Assembly: GCA_031364505.1 (NCBI GenBank)
Contig: JANLWK010000345.1
Span: 1-29,717 of the forward strand
Source: JANLWK01 sp031364505
GTDB taxonomy: Bacteria; Eisenbacteria; RBG-16-71-46
Length of the DNA: 29,717 bases
Direction: 5' to 3'
The stretch's first letter is position 1, and each line of letters begins with the position of its first letter. The notes under the pieces were generated by a model. The model did no database searches and was not told the origin of the DNA. It saw only the letters and a program-made list of their open reading frames with translations. The translations under genes and the position numbers were made by a program. This document shows positions 1 through 7,200 of the stretch, in pieces.

Positions 1-84
1 CGCCTGCGCCGGCGCCGTGAAGGTGACGGCGAGGGCAAAGGCTGAAACGACGTACAGGGATGTGAGCCGGGGCAGGAGGCGCAT
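1..84 (-). CDS. N-terminal fragment of an exported protein (signal peptide only)
   Basis: A minus-strand reading frame starts with ATG at 84-82 and runs off the left edge of the window. The 28 visible residues form a classic Sec signal peptide: a basic start (MRLLPR), a hydrophobic core (YVVSAFALAVTF) and an APAQA cleavage site just at the window edge. A GGAG ribosome binding site lies 5 nt upstream of the ATG, and a plausible promoter is at 127-156. The mature protein is outside the window, so no function can be given. Confidence 0.7.
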   Translation of the reverse strand, partial: MRLLPRLTSLYVVSAFALAVTFTAPAQA

Positions 85-126
85 GAAAACTCCAGGGTGG
101 GGTATGACCTTGGGGGGAATACGGTA

Positions 127-156
127 AGCGTATCATCCGGCGCGGCGGGCCAACAA
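127..156 (-). promoter_or_regulatory. Putative sigma70-type promoter for the exported protein at the left edge
   Basis: Read on the minus strand, TTGTTG (156-151) is followed after 18 bp by TACGCT (132-127), which is preceded by TG one base upstream. The predicted transcription start near 120 leaves a leader of about 35 nt before the ATG at 84. The surrounding stretch 85-228 is clearly more AT-rich than the flanking genes. Confidence 0.45.
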
Positions 157-228
157 GACTTAGGTGATTATTTTATGCGGGGTTGCGCCCTGTTTCTTGG
201 GTCCGTGTAAAGGTGCCGACGCAAGCGG

Positions 229-1119
229 CTACGCCGTCCCCGTTTGCGACCGGGCGCTCTGAACCAGCATGACGCCCGCGAGCACGATCAGGCCGCCCAC
301 GACGGCCGTCAGCGTCACCGGCTCTCCGAGCAGCACCGCGGCGGCCGCCAGCGTTACCAGCGGCTCGACGTACAGGAACGCCGCCACGCGTGAGGCTTCG
401 AGCCGTTCGAGGGCGGCGTACCAGAACAGGTAGCCGAGCGCCGAGCAGCCGACGCCGAGGAACAGCAGGGCACCCCAGCCGCCGGGCGTGAGCAACGCGT
501 ACTCGCGCCAACCGGAGCGCGCGATGAACACCGGCGCGAGCATCAGCGTGCCGAGCGTGATGGCGCCGACGGTCGCGCGCTTCGCGCCCAGCCGCCGTAG
601 CGTGGCCGTGCCGAGGACCGTGTAGATCGCCCAGTTCACGGTGCTCGCGAGGATCAGCAGGTCACCGCGGGTCGACGGCAGCGCGAACGCGCCCGTGTCG
701 AACTTCCCGCGCGTGACGACCACCGCGGCGCCGATCGCGCCGAGCCCCAAGCCCAGCAGCTTCACCGGCCCGAAGCGTTCGCGGAGCACGATCGCCGACA
801 GCACGGCCGACCAGATCGGGATCAGCCCGATCAGCCAGCCCGTGTTGACCGCGCTCGTCAGCGTGAGCCCCCACGCCTGCAGCATCTGGTGGAAGAACAC
901 GCCGACGAAGCCCATCACGGCGAGCATCGCCCAGGTGTCGCGCGGCGGCACCAGCGGCTCGCCGCGCAGCCCAAGGATCGCGATCAGCAGCACCGCGCCG
1001 ATCGCGGAGCGCGTGAACACCAGCGTGATCGGCGACACCTCCGAGAGCGCCGCCTTCGTCGCGACGAACGAGACGCCCCAGAAGGCGATCGCGAGGAAGG
1101 CGCCTAGACGTGGTGGCAT
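229..1119 (-). CDS. EamA/DMT-superfamily transporter (RhaT/YdcZ-like permease)
   Basis: This inner-membrane permease of 296 aa has about ten hydrophobic helices arranged as two repeats of five, the typical layout and length of EamA (DUF6) drug/metabolite transporters. Recognisable family features are the opening AFLAIAFWGVSFVATKAAL, the PI-L-F-R-G-like stretch after it, and the second-half ending GEPVTLTAVVGGLIVLAGV. Substrates of such proteins cannot be read from sequence. The frame stays open upstream to 1335, but that extension is hydrophilic and runs into the divergent gene. I place the start at ATG 1119, directly before helix 1; ATG 1131 is the alternative. Neither has a good ribosome binding site, and a -10-like TATGCT lies exactly 7 nt before ATG 1119, so the message may be leaderless. 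Confidence 0.88.
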   Translation of the reverse strand: MPPRLGAFLAIAFWGVSFVATKAALSEVSPITLVFTRSAIGAVLLIAILGLRGEPLVPPRDTWAMLAVMGFVGVFFHQMLQAWGLTLTSAVNTGWLIGLIPIWSAVLSAIVLRERFGPVKLLGLGLGAIGAAVVVTRGKFDTGAFALPSTRGDLLILASTVNWAIYTVLGTATLRRLGAKRATVGAITLGTLMLAPVFIARSGWREYALLTPGGWGALLFLGVGCSALGYLFWYAALERLEASRVAAFLYVEPLVTLAAAAVLLGEPVTLTAVVGGLIVLAGVMLVQSARSQTGTA

Positions 1120-1126
1120 GGCCCTG

Positions 1127-1132
1127 AGCATA
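1127..1132 (-). promoter_or_regulatory. Putative -10 element of the EamA gene
   Basis: On the minus strand TATGCT lies exactly 7 nt before ATG 1119, so transcription would start at or next to the start codon. I see no convincing -35 hexamer, so this is a weak call. It is supported mainly by the same 7-nt spacing at 10669-10682 and 15491-15504. Confidence 0.3.
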
Positions 1133-1231
1133 AGGCAGGATTCCACGCATGAGGATTCGCGGAAATGTCGACCTGCTTTTCGTGTACTTTCATGCGCGTC
1201 CGGGCAAGGCCGTCCGGCGAGAGGGCACCCC

Positions 1232-4033
1232 ATGCGTCGCACCCTTCGGATGTTCGCCGTCGCCGGGCCACTGTTCGGCACCGGCATGGCCGCGGTCATC
1301 CCGCCCTTGGCACCCGCGGTGAATTCAGACTTCACCCATTTTGAGAGCGGTCACGTCCATCCCGTGGCCATGACTCCCGATGGCACCCGGCTGCTGGTGG
1401 TCAACACGCCGGACGCGCGGCTCTCGGTATTCGACATCACCGGGCCGGCGCCCGTCCGGGTCGCCGAAATCCCCGTGGGCCTCGAGCCCGTGTCGGTCGC
1501 CGTTCGCGGGAACGGTGAGGCCTGGGTCGTGAACCACCTGTCGGATGACGTGAGCATCGTGGACCTGGCAACGATGCACACGCGCGCGACGCTTCGGGTC
1601 GGTGACGAGCCGAGCGACATCGTGTTCGCCGGCCCTGGCGATGCCGCATTCGTGAGCGTGTCCCAGGAGGACGCGGTCAAGGTCTACGATCCGAACGATC
1701 TTGAGGCGCCGCCCACCGTCATTCCCATCCCCGGCCGCGCGCCCCGTTCGCTCGCCCGCAATGGGGGCGGCGACCGAGTCCTCGTGGACGTGTTCAACTC
1801 GAGTGCTGCGGCGACCGCCCTGTCCGCCGCCGAAGCCGGCGACTCACTGCCGCCCCTGGATCCCCCGCTCTCGCCGAGCCTCCCCCCCGCGCCCAGGACC
1901 GGCTTGGTGCTCAAGCGCGATCAGGGTCACTGGACGGACGCGAGCGGTCACCTGTGGGACTCGAAGATCCCCTACGAGGTCCCACTCGTCGAAATCGTGA
2001 CGCTCGACGCCGCGGCGCGGACCGTACTCGCGACGCGAGGGGAGATCGCGTCCATCGTGATGGGGTTGGCCGTGCATCCTGCGTCCGGAGCGACCGCCGT
2101 GTCGGGGACGTACGCCGCGCTCGAAATCCAACTCGAACCCAACATTCGCGGACGGATGACCCGGCAGCGGGCGGCGATCTTCACCGCCGATTCGCCGGCC
2201 GCATTGATCGAATTGAATCCGCATGTCGATTACTCCGTGACGCCGGGCCCCCCGTCGGACGCCGACTCCGCACTCGGGATACCCACGGGTGTCGGCTGGT
2301 CCGCCGACGGCGGGCGCGTCTACGTCACGTCGCTGGCCACGGACAAGCTCGGCGTGATCGACCCGTCGAGTGGATCCGTCGTGGCTCGCGTGCCCGTCGT
2401 CGCCGGCCCCACCGGAGTCTTCGCGGATCCGGCGCGGCCGCGGCTGTACGTCGTCGGGCGCTTCCGCAACCAGCTCCAGACACTGTCCTCGTCCGACTTC
2501 TCGAGCCTGGGCGTCGCCTCGGTCGGGTTCGATCCCACGCCGGACGCGATCGTCAACGGCCGGAGGTTCTTCTACGGGGGCTTCACGTCCGGGCACGGCG
2601 ATCAGTCGTGCGCGAGCTGCCACGTGTTCGGAGACGTGGACCACTTCGCGTGGAACCTGGGCGACCCCCAGGGCGCGATGTCGCCCGTGCCGAGCGGGAT
2701 GATCGATCCCCTGCTCCTGCCCTCGCATCCCGTGAAGGGGCCGATGATGACCCAGAGCCTCCGCGGGCTCGCCGGAACCGGGCGGCTCCACTGGCGTGCC
2801 GATCGCGCGGACCTGAACGCGTTCAACCCCGCCTTCGTCGGCCTGATGGGCCGCTCATCGGCACTGCCCGACAGCGAGATGAAGGCCCTATCCGATTTCG
2901 TGCTGCCGCTCGTGTACCCGCCCAATCCGCACCAGTTCCTCGATCGCTCCATGCCGGACGCGCCGCCCGGAGTGGCCAGCGCCAGGCGCGGCGAAACCTT
3001 CTTCAAGACGTCGCCCACGTTCACCCGGCCGCCCTTCCAGGGACTCCGGTGCGTCAACTGCCACGCGCTGCCCCTGGGAACCAACGGTCAGATCGTCGAC
3101 GGCGGGGCGATCCTGGGGCCGCAGGACATGAAGATCCCGCACCTTCGGAACCTGTACACGAAGACCGGCTTCGAGGATTCGGCGGGAGTCGTCAACAAGC
3201 GCGGCTTCGGCTTCACGCACGACGGCTCGCTGGACAATCTGTTCCGTTTCCTCAAGTCGCCCATCTTCGACTTCGGCTCGCGCGAATCCGTCGCGGATGC
3301 GGCCCGGCGCGACGTCGAGCGATACCTGCTCGCCTTCGATACCGGCATGGCGCCGGCGGTGGGGGCGCAGGTGACTTTCGACGGCTCGAACAACGCGGAC
3401 GCGGGCCTGATCGCTCGTCTCGATACCCTGATCGGAGAGGCGAACCGCGGATCCTGTGAGCTGATCGCGAAGGGACGAATCGCCACGACGCCGCGGGGCT
3501 GGAAATACCAGGGAGCCGGGTCGTGGGTCGCCGACCTCGCCGCCGAGGCATCTCGTTCCACCGCCGATCTGCTCGCGCTCGCCTCGAGCGGGCGCGAGCT
3601 GACCGTGACCGGCGTCCCCGTGGGCAGCGGCCAGCGCATGGGACTGGACCGCGATCGCGACGGCTTCCGAGATGGCGACGAGCTGTTGGCCGGCACCGAT
3701 CCCGGCGATCCGCAGTCGAATCCGACCACGGGCGTGGTCGTCGAAGCAACGGCTCGCGATGGCCTCCAGCGCCTGTGGCCGAGTCCCTCCGGCGCGGGAA
3801 CGCACATCGATTACGGCCTCGCCCGCGGCGGCCCGGTGCACCTGGCGATCTTCGACATCGCCGGACGACGCGTGCGCGGTCTGGTCGATGGCGTCGCGAT
3901 GCCCGCCGGAGTCCACACGGCCACCTGGGATGGACGCGATGCCGCGGGCCGCCCGACGAAAGCCGGTGTCTACTTCGTACGCCTGCGAGCGGCAGGCAGA
4001 GTGTGGACGAGCACCGTCACCCGGCTCGAATAG
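1232..4033 (+). CDS. Secreted YVTN beta-propeller / di-heme cytochrome c peroxidase-like protein with C-terminal sorting domain
   Basis: A protein of 933 aa, probably exported and redox-active. The start at ATG 1232 has GAGAGGG about 6 nt upstream and gives a signal peptide (MRRTLRMFAVAGPLFGTGMA). Residues about 40-440 are a YncE/YVTN-type propeller (VAMTPDGTRLLVVN, VAVRGNGEAWVVNHLSDDVSIVDL, DKLGVIDPSSGSVVARVPV). Two c-type heme sites follow: CASCH at 460-464 and CVNCH at 607-611. The second is followed by KIPHLRNLYTKTGF (from about 632) and a THDGSLDNLFRFL segment, matching the C-terminal half of bacterial cytochrome c peroxidase/MauG proteins. An Asp-rich calcium-binding-like stretch (about 803-825) and a FlgD-like/T9SS-like domain (about 850-933, ending GVYFVRLRAAGRVWTST) close the protein. 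A low-complexity Pro/Ser insertion interrupts the propeller near residue 210. The electron donor and substrate are unknown. Confidence 0.85.
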   Translation: MRRTLRMFAVAGPLFGTGMAAVIPPLAPAVNSDFTHFESGHVHPVAMTPDGTRLLVVNTPDARLSVFDITGPAPVRVAEIPVGLEPVSVAVRGNGEAWVVNHLSDDVSIVDLATMHTRATLRVGDEPSDIVFAGPGDAAFVSVSQEDAVKVYDPNDLEAPPTVIPIPGRAPRSLARNGGGDRVLVDVFNSSAAATALSAAEAGDSLPPLDPPLSPSLPPAPRTGLVLKRDQGHWTDASGHLWDSKIPYEVPLVEIVTLDAAARTVLATRGEIASIVMGLAVHPASGATAVSGTYAALEIQLEPNIRGRMTRQRAAIFTADSPAALIELNPHVDYSVTPGPPSDADSALGIPTGVGWSADGGRVYVTSLATDKLGVIDPSSGSVVARVPVVAGPTGVFADPARPRLYVVGRFRNQLQTLSSSDFSSLGVASVGFDPTPDAIVNGRRFFYGGFTSGHGDQSCASCHVFGDVDHFAWNLGDPQGAMSPVPSGMIDPLLLPSHPVKGPMMTQSLRGLAGTGRLHWRADRADLNAFNPAFVGLMGRSSALPDSEMKALSDFVLPLVYPPNPHQFLDRSMPDAPPGVASARRGETFFKTSPTFTRPPFQGLRCVNCHALPLGTNGQIVDGGAILGPQDMKIPHLRNLYTKTGFEDSAGVVNKRGFGFTHDGSLDNLFRFLKSPIFDFGSRESVADAARRDVERYLLAFDTGMAPAVGAQVTFDGSNNADAGLIARLDTLIGEANRGSCELIAKGRIATTPRGWKYQGAGSWVADLAAEASRSTADLLALASSGRELTVTGVPVGSGQRMGLDRDRDGFRDGDELLAGTDPGDPQSNPTTGVVVEATARDGLQRLWPSPSGAGTHIDYGLARGGPVHLAIFDIAGRRVRGLVDGVAMPAGVHTATWDGRDAAGRPTKAGVYFVRLRAAGRVWTSTVTRLE

Positions 4034-4062
4034 AACGGCCTCGCCCGCGGCCCGCGAGAACC

Positions 4063-4224
4063 CTAGCGGCTGTGAGCCGCGCCCAGGTAGTACGCCGAGA
4101 TCACGATCGCGAACACGGACTTGGGCACGCCGAGGTGCAGGAAGCCGACGGTGAACAGCCAGCCGATGATCCACACGACACCCGCCAGCCCGCCCTCGAC
4201 TCGCACGACGCGGTCCTCGCCCAT
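4063..4224 (-). CDS. Small hydrophobic membrane protein, 53 aa, unknown function
   Basis: ATG at 4224-4222 is preceded by a near-perfect ribosome binding site (AGGAGG, 5 nt spacing), which marks this as a true short gene. The product starts with a charged segment (MGEDRVVRVEGG) followed by two hydrophobic stretches, GVVWIIGWLFTVGFLHLGV and SVFAIVISAYYLGAA. They are separated by a short PK turn, so it is probably a helical-hairpin or two-pass inner-membrane peptide. It lies just downstream of the 1744-aa secreted protein on the same strand, separated by a hairpin. I do not recognise the family. Confidence 0.68.
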   Translation of the reverse strand: MGEDRVVRVEGGLAGVVWIIGWLFTVGFLHLGVPKSVFAIVISAYYLGAAHSR

Positions 4225-4249
4225 CGCGACCTCCTGCCCGGGGTGAGAC

Positions 4250-4272
4250 GGGAGCGCCAGGGCGGCGCTCCC
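4250..4272 (-). terminator. Hairpin after the 1744-aa gene
   Basis: A perfect 9-bp stem (GGGAGCGCC / GGCGCTCCC) with a 5-nt loop lies 11 nt beyond the stop codon at 4284, read on the minus strand. There is no U run after it (GTCTC follows). It may be an intrinsic terminator of the GC-rich type, or a processing/attenuation hairpin between the large gene and the 53-aa gene. Confidence 0.5.
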
Positions 4273-4283
4273 TCCCGTGCAGA

Positions 4284-7200
4284 TTAGCGCGTCATGACGA
4301 ACCGGCGCACGAACGTGCGGCCGGCGACCTGGAGCCGGGCGAAGTACATGCCGGGCTCGAGGCCCTTGGCACCCACGCCCGCGATCACGGCGTCGTGGCG
4401 GCCGGGGCCGTACGTGCCGCTCGCGAGCACGCGGATCTCGCGACCCTGCAGGTCGTGAATGCTCAAACGCACCGTCGACGCCTGCGGCAGCGCGAAGCCG
4501 ATGGTTCCCAGGTCGTGCATGGGGTTCGGCCGCACGCCGGTCATCGCGAACTCGGTCACGGCGGCCTCGACCGCGGTCGGGTCGTAGATGTTGAACACGA
4601 GGTCGCTCACGTCGTCGCCGGTGTAACCGGCCGCGTCGTGTGCCACCGCGCGCACGAGCGCGGTCCCGGTCGGCGGGCCCGTCACCGTCCAGTTGAACGT
4701 GCCGGAGTTCGCGATGCCGGTCGCGATCGGATCGAACGGGCCACCCGCGCCCGCTCGCGACAGCAGCAGGTCCACCAGCGTGACGCCGATGTTGTCCGAC
4801 GCCGTCCACGTGACGTTCTGCGAGCTGCCGATGGGCATGAGCTCGCCGCCGTTCGGCGCCGAGACGGTGATGATCGGGAGCGTCGTGTCGGCGAACGTGG
4901 CGGTGATCGCTTTGTTCCCCGTCATCGTCACCGAGAGCGGATTCGTGGCGCCGGTCGCGTCCCCGCTCCAGCCGACGAATGAATATCCGGCCGTCGGGGT
5001 CGCCGTGACCTGCACGTTCGAGTTCCCGGGGTAGGTCGCCTGGTTCGGCACCTTGGCGACCGTGCCGGGGCCCGAGGCCGTGACGGCGAGCGTGTAGGCG
5101 GCGAGCTCGGCCACGGAAATGTCGCCGAGCGTCGTGAGCCCCGTCGCGATCGTACTCGTCGTCGTGCGCGTGCCGTTCGTCACCACGTTCCACGAGCCCG
5201 CGAAGCGGCGAACGAGGAACGCGAGCGGCTGGGCACCGGCGTCGAGGTCCGGGGCGGTGAACATCACGAGGGCGGTGTCGACGGTGGTCGTCGGGCCCGT
5301 CGCCTGGGCCAGCGTCCAGTAGCGGTTGCACGACTTGGCCGGGTTCAGGTCCGACGTGCCGAGGCTCGGGTGATCGCTGCCCGTCGTGCTCGCCGTGTAG
5401 TCGAGCGCCGACGGGGCGGTGTTCACCGACAGGCTGACCGGCGCGTAGCGCGTGAGGTCGCCGATGTCGAACAGTCGCTTCGAGGCGCCGGTCGCGAAGT
5501 TGCGCCGCAAGTTGCCCGCGACGTAGCCCGTCGCGTTGCTGGCGCCCACGACGCTGCCCGTGGCGCCGATCGCGAGGACATTGCCGCCCGTGAGGACCTT
5601 GCCGGACGTGAACGACAGCGGCCCGCCGAGCGTCGTGACCGGCCCCGTGAGCACGATGCCGTTCGCGTTGTTCACGTTCATCGTCGCGTTGGCGTTCGTC
5701 GTCATGACGGCGCCCAGGCCGACGTCGACCCGCTGCTGTGCCGAGCCGTTCAGCGTGGTCGTCGCGGCCACCGTGGGCGAGAACGTGAGCGTCGCCGCGG
5801 GCTTCACCACAACCGCGCCCTTGATCGCGACGGCCGTAGGCGACGTCGTCATGTTGATGTTGAGCGTGCCCTTCGTCACGATGAGACTGTCCAGCGTGAC
5901 GAGCCCCGTGCCACCGCTCACCGAGATGGGCCCGGTCGTGTTGAATTCGAAGTCGGCATACGTGCGACCCGCGAACGACGGCGTCAGGTTCGCGTCGAGG
6001 CGGTAGCGGCTGCCGGGCTGGAACGTCACGACCGAATTCGGCGCGCTGGCGCCGAACGGATTGGCGCCGGCGACCTGCACGTAGAGGGCGCCGTTGCGGA
6101 AGATCACCGAGTTCAGGGCACTCGTGCCCGCGCCGGTCCCGAACGGGTTCCCGGTGAACGCGCCGCCCTGCGTAAACAGACTGCCGCCGAGGAACTCGAT
6201 CGCACCGGTCCCGAGCGCCGTGAGCCGGTCGCCTGCGGCCGACAGCGTCACCGCGCCACCGACACTGCCCGTGGCCGAGGCGCCCAGCGCGAACACCAGC
6301 GTTCCGCCGGTCACCGTCAGCGACGTCCCGGCGGGGACGTCCAGGTCCGTTCCCGACTGGCCGTTGATCGTCAGCGTGTTGCTGAGTGTCGGCTGCAGCG
6401 TCACGCCCGTGCCATTCGAGAGCAGGATCTGGTTGACCGCCTGCGTCGGCACGCCTGTCACCGTCGTCACGCCGCCGCCGTTGAACAGCAGCACGTCGTC
6501 GGTGTTGGGCGTCGCGCGCTGCGGCGTCCAGTTGGCCGCCGTGCCCCACGCGGCCGTGCCGGTCTTGTTCCACGCGTAGATGTGCAGTGTGAACGTCGCC
6601 GTGATGCTCTTGTTCGAGGTCATCGACACGGTCAGCGGGTTCGTGAAGCCCGAGGCGTCGCCGCTCCAGCCTCCGAAGGCCCAGCCCGGGTCGGCCGTCG
6701 CGGTGAGCTGGACGTTGGTGCCGTGATCGTAGGTGGCCTGGTCGGGCGCCTTCGCCACCGAGCCGTTGCCCACGACCGTGACGCTGAGGGTGTAGGTGTT
6801 GACGACGAACGTCGCCGAGATCGTGTGGCTCGCGCTCAGAGCCGCGAACGCGTACGAGGTGATGGCACCCGCCGAGTTGCCGTCCACGAGCACATCGACG
6901 ATCGAGTAGCCGGTGTTCGGCGTGATCGTGTACGACGGTGTCGCGTTCGGGGGGTAACCCGTCACGCCGCTCGGGGTGACCGTGCCGTTGGCTCCCGCCG
7001 TGGCCGTGATCGTGTACCCGGCGATGGTGAAGTCGGTATGGCTCGAGTCCGAGGCCAGGTTGCCGCCCGGGTCGCTCGCGATGACGCGCACCCGCGCGGT
7101 CGTGCTCGGCGTTCCGGGCACCGTCCACGAGTAGCTGCCCGTGTTGAGCAGGCCATGCGCGATCGTGAACGGGAACGACACGCCGCCGTCGGTCGAGTAG

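Noticed and set aside
641..1231. In-frame N-terminal extension of the propeller/cytochrome gene
   Set aside because: It is antisense to the EamA transporter and has no domain character; the signal peptide and ribosome binding site at 1232 give the true start.
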